A DNA stretch of 64,000 bases from positions 1 to 64,000 of the forward strand of contig JALWPV010000032.1 of assembly GCA_027080775.1 (NCBI GenBank), read 5' to 3'. The notes beneath the pieces are model-generated. The model had not been told where the DNA came from and ran no database searches. It saw only the letters and a list, made by a program, of their open reading frames with translations. Positions within the stretch are counted from its first letter, which is position 1. Each line of letters opens with the position of its first letter. Made by a program: the position numbers and the translations under genes. Positions 13,609-19,818 of this stretch are shown in pieces. This DNA comes from Acidilobaceae archaeon. GTDB lineage: Archaea > Thermoproteota > Thermoprotei_A > Sulfolobales > Acidilobaceae.

Positions 13609-13876
13609 CGTGGGCAGGATCCTAGTGGTCTGCGCTCGGTGCGGCTTCAAGCTCTATGACTACGCCCTGGGCGACCCGGCTAACAGGGCGAAGTACGCGG
13701 GGCCGCCCATACCGGCCGAGGCAGCCGCGCCCCTCGGCGCCAGGCCCCTCGAGGTAGAGGTGCTCACCAGGGCCGAGTTCGAGGCCCTCTACACGGAGAC
13801 CAGGTACACCATCGAGCCACGCACCACGACGCCGACGGCGGCGGCCCAGAAGAGCGTGGGGGTGACGACGGCGTGA
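13601..13876 (+). CDS. Small protein with single CxxC
   Basis: 91 residues from ATG 13601, overlapping the previous gene by 8 bases. It starts VGRILVVCARCGFKLYDYA, an N-terminal zinc-ribbon-like half; no second Cys pair follows, so any metal site would need a partner. The tail is Thr/Ala-rich and disordered. No family recognised. Confidence 0.6.
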   Translation: MPSVGRILVVCARCGFKLYDYALGDPANRAKYAGPPIPAEAAAPLGARPLEVEVLTRAEFEALYTETRYTIEPRTTTPTAAAQKSVGVTTA

Positions 13877-14439
13877 CCCTAGACGCCCGCGCCCTCAAGG
13901 AGAGGTACAGGGAGAAGTGGGTCAAGAGCAATGCACGGGAGCGCTTCGTCCTAGCCGCGTTGAACGCCTTCCTGCCTAAGCCCTGGAGAGCTGAGTTAAC
14001 AGGCTTGGGGGCTGGAGAGGACAGGCTGATTGAACGCACGTACTCGGGCGTCGAGGAAGCCTTCGACATCACTGTCTACCACGGCGACGCCGCTATAGCT
14101 TTCGTGGATGTCACGGGCGTCGCCAGCGTGGCCGATGCCAGGCGGCACGAGTGCAGCGGGTACTGCGTGGGCTCGTGGAAGCTCGGGAAGTGCAGGCGCC
14201 ACCGCGTCTGCGGGCGGGCATGGGTGGCCCTCGTGGTGGACGAGGACCTCAGAGTCCTCTGGCTACCCCTCGCCTGGCTAGACCAAGCCGCTGAAGCCCC
14301 ATACGTCCGCGGATGCCGCCTATACGGCGACGAGCGCATCGTGCTCTGCACCGACTCCAGCCGCTGGAAGCGGTTCAAGCACTTCAAGAACTGGCTAGTC
14401 CACACAGCCCTCTACCAAACACTAGCAGCCAGGGCCTAA
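13873..14439 (+). CDS. Putative nuclease-like protein with Cys/His cluster
   Basis: 188 residues from GTG 13873 (4-base overlap). The centre, EEAFDITVYHGDAAIAFVDV, has the strand-Asp-hairpin-strand order of PD-(D/E)XK nucleases, but the usual Lys is replaced by Thr, so the activity is uncertain. It is followed by a dense Cys/His cluster (HECSGYCVGSWKLGKC, HRVC) suited to zinc, then strands with WLPLAWL. It could process element DNA. Confidence 0.5.
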   Translation: MTLDARALKERYREKWVKSNARERFVLAALNAFLPKPWRAELTGLGAGEDRLIERTYSGVEEAFDITVYHGDAAIAFVDVTGVASVADARRHECSGYCVGSWKLGKCRRHRVCGRAWVALVVDEDLRVLWLPLAWLDQAAEAPYVRGCRLYGDERIVLCTDSSRWKRFKHFKNWLVHTALYQTLAARA

Positions 14440-14445
14440 GCGGGG

Positions 14446-14628
14446 GTGGTGCGTGTGGGTAGGGTTAGGGAAGTCGAGTGGAGACTCCACTTGGACTGCG
14501 ACGGCGGCCGCGGCTACCTGGTGCTCTTCACCAGCGAGAAGGCCGAGAACATAGACGTCACGGTGTCAATCAACGGGAAGCGATGCAAGGCGAGGCTCCA
14601 CAGGGTGATAATGAGATTCACGGGGTGA
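14446..14628 (+). CDS. Small beta-strand protein, 60 residues
   Basis: GTG 14446 after GGGGGTGG. Four short strands (VEWRLHLDCDG, GYLVLFTSEK, IDVTVSINGKR, RLHRVIMRF) suggest a compact beta fold. Operon member; function unknown. Confidence 0.6.
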   Translation: MVRVGRVREVEWRLHLDCDGGRGYLVLFTSEKAENIDVTVSINGKRCKARLHRVIMRFTG

Positions 14629-14635
14629 CCCAGCG

Positions 14636-14875
14636 ATGGCTGATTGCAGGAAGTGCGTCCACTTCGTGCCCTACGATGCCCTGGACCCGGAGACACTCGA
14701 GAAGGCGCTGGTGTGGATCGCCAAGCACAGGCCGGGCGCCCGCCTGCTGGGCTGGTGCCGCTACTACGGGCGGCCCGTGACGTACTACACCGGGCGCTGC
14801 AAGGCCTACGAGCCCCGGCGCCCGAGGCCGATTGCATCCCTCGACCAGTTCCTAGGGGGTGCTGGGGATGCCTGA
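14636..14875 (+). CDS. Small zinc-finger-like protein
   Basis: 79 residues from ATG 14636. Cysteines in CRKC near the N-terminus and GWC, GRCKAYEP near residues 40-56 form a plausible four-Cys metal site around a helix. This layout is common in small proteins of archaeal viruses. Overlaps the next gene by 8 bases. Confidence 0.65.
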   Translation: MADCRKCVHFVPYDALDPETLEKALVWIAKHRPGARLLGWCRYYGRPVTYYTGRCKAYEPRRPRPIASLDQFLGGAGDA

Positions 14876-15062
14876 GTGTGTCCTCGTGGAGTGCTACAAG
14901 GTGCCTGGGAAAGACGTCGTGGTCTGCTTCCTGGGCGAGGGCGGGGGAGAGCTGCTACGCGTCACCGCCCAGGCGGCGCCACTAGAGGACTGGGGCGAGT
15001 TCGACGAGGAGACGCGCAGGAGACTCGAGGAGCTAGCCAGGGGGGTGGACGGTGATGGCTGA
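14868..15062 (+). CDS. Hypothetical small protein
   Basis: 64 residues from ATG 14868 (GTG 14859 is an earlier in-frame codon). Two strand pairs (ECVLVECYKVPGKDVVVCFL, ELLRVTAQ), then an acidic helix (DEETRRRLEELARG). It overlaps both neighbours by 8 bases. No family recognised. Confidence 0.6.
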   Translation: MPECVLVECYKVPGKDVVVCFLGEGGGELLRVTAQAAPLEDWGEFDEETRRRLEELARGVDGDG

Positions 15063-15186
15063 GGTGCGCGTGTACTGCGTGAGCGGGGGGAGAGTGCGGC
15101 GGAGACACTTCGACGACCGGAGAGACGCCCTCGACTACGCCGAGGCCCAGGCCAGGAAGGGAATCCTATGCTTCGTCTCGGGGTGA
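15055..15186 (+). CDS. Small protein, 43 residues
   Basis: ATG 15055, overlapping the upstream stop by 8 bases, opens 43 residues: strand (EVRVYCVSGG), basic turn (RVRRRHF), helix (RRDALDYAEAQARKG), strand (ILCFVSG). The fold order suggests a tiny DNA-binding or DUF2188-like domain, not certain. Its end carries the GGGGTGA SD of the methyltransferase. Confidence 0.6.
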   Translation: MAEVRVYCVSGGRVRRRHFDDRRDALDYAEAQARKGILCFVSG

Positions 15187-15191
15187 ATCGG

Positions 15192-15863
15192 TTGCAGGTT
15201 GTGGACCAGCGCGAGGCTGCGAGGCTCCCCTTCCGCAGTCGTTACCCGAGCGCTAAGCTCGTGGCGTGGCTCCTCTCCGAGGCGGGGCTCTTGAGGTTCG
15301 GGGAGCCGCTGAGGGTGCTCGACGTGACGTATGGGCAGGGCGTGTTCTGGGACGCCCTCAAGGGCAGGGTCCTCGTGGCCGGGTTCGACATTAAGAGGCT
15401 CGGCTGGGTGGTCAGGCCCCGGTGCTTCTTCGAGGCCCCAGCCTGGGCGTGGAGATACCGCGTCGATGAGGTCGAGGCGTGCCTGGGCGGTGGGCCGGGC
15501 TTGATCGCCGTAGACCCGCCTTGGGAAGAGTGCGCCAAGGGCAACGGCTGCCGGGGCCGAGAGCCGGGGGCTAGGTACCACTACAGGGTCTCCCGCGCCG
15601 TGGGCCGCCCCCAGCTGATACTCGAGGCCGCAGCCAGCGCAGCCCTGCACTGGAGTGCCAGGCTCCTGGTCCACTATAAGGAACGGTGGGTGCCAGAGGG
15701 CTTCGCTGTGGTGGTTGAGGCGTACTGGAAGCCGTTCCTACCCAACGTTGACAAGTACGGCTACAGGAACTGGTGGGGGGTCCTCGCCCCTAGGGGGTGG
15801 CCCCCGTGGTGGGCTTCTGGGGAATTCCCTTGGCTCTTTTTAAGCGGGGTGAAGTGGGGGTGA
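15192..15863 (+). CDS. DNA N6-adenine/N4-cytosine methyltransferase-like protein
   Basis: 223 residues from TTG 15192, five bases after GGGGTGA. Motif I-like LDVTYGQGVFWDAL (about residues 43-56), an acidic VAGFDIK strand, and the catalytic DPPW near residue 109 are in the order of amino-methyltransferases. The Phe-x-Gly-x-Gly of motif I is changed to V-T-Y-G-Q-G. The C-terminus is Trp-rich. Last gene of the operon; a role in protecting element DNA or modifying its transcription is inferred. Confidence 0.75.
   Translation: MQVVDQREAARLPFRSRYPSAKLVAWLLSEAGLLRFGEPLRVLDVTYGQGVFWDALKGRVLVAGFDIKRLGWVVRPRCFFEAPAWAWRYRVDEVEACLGGGPGLIAVDPPWEECAKGNGCRGREPGARYHYRVSRAVGRPQLILEAAASAALHWSARLLVHYKERWVPEGFAVVVEAYWKPFLPNVDKYGYRNWWGVLAPRGWPPWWASGEFPWLFLSGVKWG
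15836..15845 (+). promoter_or_regulatory. TATA box of the integrase fragment
   Basis: CTTTTTAAGC lies within the end of the methyltransferase gene, about 28-37 bases before TTG 15873, giving an almost leaderless transcript; GGGGTGA is also present at 15857-15863. Confidence 0.55.
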
Positions 15864-16083
15864 CTGCTTAAGTTGGAGCGGGTTTCCCCAGTGGGGGCTG
15901 GGGCAGGCCCCTTGTTCTACAGGCTCAAGCAGGTGAAGGGCAGATGCTACTTGGTTAAGGAGTGGTACGACCCGATATTGAAGAAGAAGATTACCAGGTC
16001 GATAGGCCCCTGCGAGTGGCTGGAAGCGGTAGCGAAGGAAGCGAAGGCTGCCAGGCGGGGTGCTAGGGGCCCGGCCCCTAGGC

Positions 16084-16130
16084 TGGTGCCGCGGCCGGGA
16101 TTTGAACCCGGGTCACGGGCTCGAAAGGCC
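16084..16130. other. Attachment site in the 3' half of tRNA-Glu (attR)
   Basis: By analogy with SSV1, the attachment core is the tRNA half from the anticodon loop to the CCA end, here about 16130 down to 16084, and it overlaps the integrase fragment. The exact core cannot be drawn without the second copy, which is outside the window. Confidence 0.65.
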
Positions 16131-16161
16131 CGCATACTGGGCCGGGCTATACTACCGCGGC
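16084..16161 (-). tRNA. tRNA-Glu(UUC)
   Basis: Cloverleaf on the minus strand from 16161: 7-bp acceptor GCCGCGG/CCGCGGC, anticodon stem CGGGC/GCCCG with loop CTTTCGA (anticodon UUC), T-arm CCGGG-TTCAAAT-CCCGG, A73 and an encoded CCA ending at 16084. No intron. The element inserts at its 3' end and leaves the gene intact. It follows tRNA-Cys by 13 bases, so the two are probably co-transcribed. Confidence 0.95.
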
Positions 16162-16174
16162 CTCCCGCGTGGGG

Positions 16175-16287
16175 TGGAGCCGGGGCCGGGATTCGAACCC
16201 GGGAACTAACGGGTCTCCGCGATGGGCCCTCCAGCCCCCGGCGGGGCCTCTGCAGCCCGCCGCCTTGGACCGCTCGGCCACCCCGGC
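16175..16287 (-). tRNA. tRNA-Cys(GCA) with 35-nt intron
   Basis: Minus strand from 16287: acceptor GCCGGGG/CCCCGGC, U73 (the Cys identity base) and encoded CCA. Exon 1 is 16250-16287, the intron 16215-16249 and exon 2 16178-16214. The splice lies at the canonical 37/38 position: anticodon loop CTGCAG plus A, stem GCGGG/CCCGU. Loop bases CUGC pair with intron GCGG to give the 4-bp central helix of a bulge-helix-bulge motif, with AG^A bulges on both sides. The outer intron helix is weak. Confidence 0.9.
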
Positions 16288-16316
16288 CCCTCGCGTTGCC
16301 TCCCTGCAGGGTGGCT

Positions 16317-16328
16317 CCTATAACGCTT
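16317..16328 (-). promoter_or_regulatory. TATA box of tRNA-Cys/tRNA-Glu
   Basis: On the minus strand AAGCGTTATAGG lies about 30 bases before the 5' end of tRNA-Cys at 16287. Confidence 0.55.
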
Positions 16329-16400
16329 CCGCCCTCCCCAGGCTCCTTGGGTGCGGCCTCTAATACTCCCCAGTAGCCGCTGGGGCCCGCGTGGTGTCTG

Positions 16401-16964
16401 GTGATGGTTTCGGCCCAGGTGTTGGCTGCAGTCGTGAGGTCCCTCCTGGATGAGGGGTTCAAGTTCACCGTGATAGGAGGTACCGTGGTCGAGGTCGAGC
16501 TGGGGAGCAGGGATCTAGGCGATGACTTGGACTTGTTCGCCGAGGAGCCGGATGTGCTCGTCGACGAGGAGACGTATTGGGAGGTGGCTGAGAGGAACGG
16601 TTGGGTCATTGGCCAGACCTGGCTTGGCACCCCCAGGATCCTAGTCAGGGTTGGAGACGAGGAGGTCCCCGTGGAGTTCTACGATAACCTCTACGACTTC
16701 TACGTGCCGGAATCCATGCTGAAGAGGGCCAGGCGCGCGAGCCTCGGCGGAGTTAGGGTGAAGATGGTTAGACTCGAGGATCACATAGTGCTCAAGGCTA
16801 ACGCTGGCAGGGACAAGGACCTGGAGAGGCTCAAGGAGATAGCGAGGCTAGTCAATAGAGGCAAGCTACGCGTCAACACCAAGGATCTCAGGGAGGCCGC
16901 CTCGGAGTTCGAGGACGAAGCAGTAATCCTTAGGAGGCTGCGCGACGCGGGCTTCAAAGTCTGA
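16401..16964 (+). CDS. Nucleotidyltransferase-fold protein
   Basis: 187 residues from ATG 16401 (ATG 16404 equivalent). FTVIGGTVVEVELGS and DDLDLF give the GG...D-x-D signature of the pol-beta-like minimal nucleotidyltransferase superfamily, followed by VPVEFYDNLYD carrying the third acidic position. The C-terminal HIVLKANAGRDKDLERL segment matches AbiEii/MNT-type chromosomal proteins. Substrate unknown. First chromosomal gene after the tRNAs; TATA-like CTCTAATAC at 16358-16366. Confidence 0.75.
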   Translation: MMVSAQVLAAVVRSLLDEGFKFTVIGGTVVEVELGSRDLGDDLDLFAEEPDVLVDEETYWEVAERNGWVIGQTWLGTPRILVRVGDEEVPVEFYDNLYDFYVPESMLKRARRASLGGVRVKMVRLEDHIVLKANAGRDKDLERLKEIARLVNRGKLRVNTKDLREAASEFEDEAVILRRLRDAGFKV

Positions 16965-16982
16965 AGGGTAAGAGGCGGCTCC

Positions 16983-17672
16983 CTACCGCTTTAGGAGCTT
17001 GAGGCCCCCGTTAACCCTCTCTAGGATACCCTTCTCCACTAGCCTGTCAAGCGCTAGCTTCCAGTAGTCGCCGAAGTCTGCCGGGGCGACGCCGTACCAC
17101 TCCCTGAAGAGGGACTCCAGCTCGTCCTCCCCGAGGATCCTCCCCCTAGCCCTCTCGTCCTCCCTGAAGATCCTCGCTATGAACTGTTGGAGGTCCTCCA
17201 GCCTGGTCCAGGGGTACTGGAACCAAGTCCAGTCCCTGACCTCTATGTAGTAGTAGTCAGGCTTGAACTTGGCCACACTGCTTATCCACTGTAGCGCCGC
17301 TGTCCTCACCTCCCTAGGCCCCCACTCCCTCTCTATGAACCTCTTCGCGAGGGCAAGCGTCTCCCCGGTATCGACTATATCGTCGACTACCAGGACGTTC
17401 CTGCCGCTGGCGTCCACCTTGTAGGGGTACTTGAGTATGGCCTTCTCAGCGGCCTTAGCTGCCTCGACCCAGTGCTGGCTCTGGACGCTCAGGAGGTCCG
17501 TGATATCGAGGAAGTCACACAGCAGCCTCGCTGGCACGAAGCCTCCCCGAGCCACTGCCACAATCAGGTCGGGCCTCCACCCACTCTCCAAGATCCTAGC
17601 CGCGAGGCCTCGCGACCACTCAACGATCTCGCTCCAGTCAACTATCTTAACGGGAACCCTGGGCTTACCCAA
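16983..17672 (-). CDS. Phosphoribosyltransferase
   Basis: 229 residues. Type I PRTase fold: IVAVARGGFVPARLLCDFL near residues 38-56 and the PRPP-binding motif VLVVDDIVDTGETL near 92-105, matching hypoxanthine/xanthine-guanine-type purine salvage enzymes. A C-terminal extension (about 165-229) has a winged-helix-like pattern (YWKLALDRLVEKGILERV), unusual for a plain Gpt and possibly regulatory. Base specificity cannot be read from sequence. Confidence 0.85.
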   Translation of the reverse strand: MGKPRVPVKIVDWSEIVEWSRGLAARILESGWRPDLIVAVARGGFVPARLLCDFLDITDLLSVQSQHWVEAAKAAEKAILKYPYKVDASGRNVLVVDDIVDTGETLALAKRFIEREWGPREVRTAALQWISSVAKFKPDYYYIEVRDWTWFQYPWTRLEDLQQFIARIFREDERARGRILGEDELESLFREWYGVAPADFGDYWKLALDRLVEKGILERVNGGLKLLKR

Positions 17673-17781
17673 GGGAGGGCCACCTCCCGCATGCGGCGCG
17701 GGTCCTGGCTAAAAGCCGGTGAAGGCAAGCTACTTAACTCCCAACCGCCTACCGCTTCGCACAGGCGGCCGGGCTAGGAGC

Positions 17782-17858
17782 GGGCCGGTAGCTCAGCCTG
17801 GAAGAGCGCCGCCCTCGCACGGCGGAGGCCCCGGGTTCAAATCCCGGCCGGTCCACCA
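17782..17858 (+). tRNA. tRNA-Ala(CGC)
   Basis: Acceptor GGGCCGG/CCGGUCC with the G3-U70 wobble (bases 17784 and 17852) that identifies alanine tRNA; anticodon stem CCGCC/GGCGG with loop CTCGCAC (anticodon CGC); T-arm GGGTTCAAATCCC; A73 and encoded CCA. No intron. Confidence 0.95.
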
Positions 17859-18120
17859 TTACCTTTCCCCGGTCCCTAGCTCAACGATCTTCCAGTAATC
17901 ATCGCCCCACTCCTCCATGGTCCGCTAGCGGTACACACTTGAGGCTAGGGTTAAGCGCCGGAGGCGCTTCGTCTGACTTCCCGTCCTGAGGCCCCCGGGC
18001 TCTAATGGCGGGCGCAGAGCAGCAATAACGCAGTCAGAGCGCGTATGTACGGAGGCTAGCGGCCCAATAGCCAACCAACAGCCAGGAGGGCGGGGCATCC
18101 TGTGTGGTGCAGGATAGATG
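17859..18120. other. 262-bp gene-free stretch with hairpin
   Basis: Between tRNA-Ala and the convergent hyuB end. A perfect 7-bp stem AAGCGCC/GGCGCTT with GGA loop lies at 17953-17969 and may serve as terminator. A minus-strand ATG at 17919 opens only 19 residues. No tRNA or convincing C/D box RNA is seen. Confidence 0.4.
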
Positions 18121-19818
18121 CTATCTCGGATCATTAAAGGAGGATTTCTCGGGCTTGTAGCAATAGTGCCTGTGAGCCCTCTCCAGGCTTATCCTGCCCT
18201 CCTCCAAGTCCCTCTCTACTAGGCGGCGCGGCCTCTTGCAGGGATCCCCGTAGCCTCCCCCTCCGGGCGTGTTGATGTAGACGATGTCCCCCTCACTTAT
18301 CTCTATGGTCGTCTTGCAGGGAAGCTCTACCCTCTCCCCGCTTCTCTTGATAAGGTAGTGCCTCGAGGGCTCCCCGGGTTTGCCACCGGAGAGGCCCCAT
18401 GGCCTTGTCGAGCATCTCTCCGAGAATATTGTAACGGTTGCCTTGCCCTCTAGGAGTTTGAATGCCCTCGTTACGCCGAGGCCTCCCCTGTAGGTGCCGG
18501 GCCCCTCGCTGTCGGGCCTAAGCCTATACTCGATTATCATTATCGGGTAGTCGGTCTCAACCCTCTCCACGGGGGTGTTCAAGGTGTTAGTCATGTTAGT
18601 GTGGACGCCGTCGACTCCGTCTGCTTGAGGTCTAGCGCCCGAGCCGCAGGCTATGGTCTCGTAGAAGGCCCACCTCCTACCGCCAGCGTAGCCTCCCATC
18701 ATCACGTTGGTCATCGTCCCGCAGCTCGCTGCGGGAACCCTCTCCGGGAACGCCTCTGCTAGGGCCTTGAATACGGTGTCCGCGATCCTCTGGCTCGTCT
18801 CAACGTTACCCCCTGAGACGGGGGCTGGCTTCACGGGGTTGACTAGGGATCCCTCGGGAGCCCTTATGGTGACGGCCCTGTAGAAGCCGTGGTTAACAGG
18901 CATCTCGGGGTCTATCGTGGATTTCAGCGCGAAGGTGGCGGAGGCCACCGTTACCCCGTAGACGGCGTTTATCGGTGCATCCACTTGGGGGTGGGTACCC
19001 TCGAAGTCTACGGTGACCCCTCCGTCCTCCTTAAGCTCGATAGTAACCCTTATGGGTACCAGCTCGCTGTCAAGCTCGATGTAGTCAACTGCTTTAAACC
19101 TACCATAGCGCCCCAGCTCTCTAACCCTGCCTCTAGTGTAGCGCTCGGTGTAGGCGAGTATCTCATCCCAGGCCTCGAGGACGGCGTCTACACCGTATTT
19201 CTCGGCGAGTTCGGCTATCCTCCTCTCGCCGACGTTGAGGGCTGCTATCTGGGCCTTTAGGTCTCCCCGGAAGTACTCGGGAGTCCTGACGTTCTCAGCT
19301 ATAAGCTTGATTACGTCCCCGCGTAACCTACCGCCAATCACTATCTTCGTGGGGGGAATCACTACCCCCTCCTGTAGGAACTCCCTTACATCGCCTCCGA
19401 GGCTTCCCGGCACGGTGCCGCCCACGTCTACGTGGTGTGCCTTATCTGCAACTATGGCGACAAGCCTGCCCCGGACATAGACCGGCTTCAAGAGCATGAT
19501 GTCGTTGAGGTGGGTCCCGGCTATGTAGGGGTCATTGACCATTACTATATCGCCTGGCTCGAGGCTCTCGCCCTCCCTGTCGAGATACTCCAGTGTGTTC
19601 ATTACCCCGATTGCCATGCTACCTAGGTGCACTGGGATGTGCTCGGCCTGGGCAGCCAGCTCGCCTCGAGGCGTCAGCACACTGCAGGTGTGATCCAGTC
19701 TATCCTTTATGTTGGGGCTATAGGCGGTGTTCCTGAGGACTATCCCCATCTCCTCGCTGGCAAACACGGCAGCGTTTCGTATCAACTCGACTGTGAGCTT
19801 ATCCACCACCGGCCTCAC
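18121..19818 (-). CDS. hyuB: Hydantoinase B / oxoprolinase subunit
   Basis: 565 residues, full length for HyuB. It contains GDIVMVNDPYIAGTHLNDIM and ADKAHHVDVGGTVPGS in the N-terminal half and SERCSTRPWGLSGGKPGEPS with TPGGGGYGDP at the end, all signatures of N-methylhydantoinase/5-oxoprolinase/acetone carboxylase beta-type subunits. It acts with HyuA in ATP-dependent ring opening of a hydantoin, oxoproline or related substrate. Its start overlaps hyuA by 4 bases. Confidence 0.9.
   Translation of the reverse strand: MRPVVDKLTVELIRNAAVFASEEMGIVLRNTAYSPNIKDRLDHTCSVLTPRGELAAQAEHIPVHLGSMAIGVMNTLEYLDREGESLEPGDIVMVNDPYIAGTHLNDIMLLKPVYVRGRLVAIVADKAHHVDVGGTVPGSLGGDVREFLQEGVVIPPTKIVIGGRLRGDVIKLIAENVRTPEYFRGDLKAQIAALNVGERRIAELAEKYGVDAVLEAWDEILAYTERYTRGRVRELGRYGRFKAVDYIELDSELVPIRVTIELKEDGGVTVDFEGTHPQVDAPINAVYGVTVASATFALKSTIDPEMPVNHGFYRAVTIRAPEGSLVNPVKPAPVSGGNVETSQRIADTVFKALAEAFPERVPAASCGTMTNVMMGGYAGGRRWAFYETIACGSGARPQADGVDGVHTNMTNTLNTPVERVETDYPIMIIEYRLRPDSEGPGTYRGGLGVTRAFKLLEGKATVTIFSERCSTRPWGLSGGKPGEPSRHYLIKRSGERVELPCKTTIEISEGDIVYINTPGGGGYGDPCKRPRRLVERDLEEGRISLERAHRHYCYKPEKSSFNDPR

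Larger units (their letters stand above)
1..16161. mobile_element. Integrated SSV-type provirus or plasmid, right part
   Basis: About 45 short, tightly packed genes of mostly unrecognised families end at a tRNA-Glu gene that overlaps an SSV1-like integrase N-terminal fragment. The left boundary is not in the window, because the first gene is open at base 1. Genes at 1-3300 look structural (membrane and basic proteins). Genes at 3451-11784 are rich in winged-helix and ribbon-helix-helix regulators. Genes at 11855-15863 form one long plus-strand operon. Known relatives in lifestyle are fuselloviruses and the Aeropyrum proviruses; assignment to a family is not possible here. The C-terminal integrase half and the second attachment site should lie left of the window. 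Confidence 0.85.
15873..16376 (+). pseudogene. int(N): SSV-type integrase N-terminal fragment int(N)
   Basis: From TTG 15873 the frame reads FYRLKQVKGRCYLVKEWYD, then KKITRSIGPCEWLEAV, then LVPRPGFEPGS. This follows the N-terminus of the SSV1 integrase step by step: a K/R-G-R-Y-Y-V strand, a charged hairpin, GPL, a helix, then PPGFEPG read from the antisense of the tRNA T-arm. Beyond about 16130 the frame continues through tRNA-Glu and tRNA-Cys by chance and stops at 16376. The catalytic tyrosine-recombinase half is missing and should sit at the other end of the element. In this family integration splits the gene, so it is inactive while integrated. Confidence 0.85.

Noticed and set aside
16178-16287. 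Class II tRNA (Leu or Ser) with long variable arm
   Set aside because: The second anticodon-stem half CCCGT pairs correctly only if 35 bases are removed, giving a class I tRNA-Cys with U73.
16162-16376. Continuation of the integrase reading frame through both tRNAs
   Set aside because: The frame stays open only because GC-rich structured tRNA DNA lacks stops; the peptide is antisense to tRNA and not family-like.
17860-17919. A 19-residue minus-strand ORF beside tRNA-Ala
   Set aside because: Too short, no SD, and no neighbour to suggest a gene remnant.
17859-18120. C/D box guide RNA
   Set aside because: No clear C box on either strand; only isolated CTGA words.
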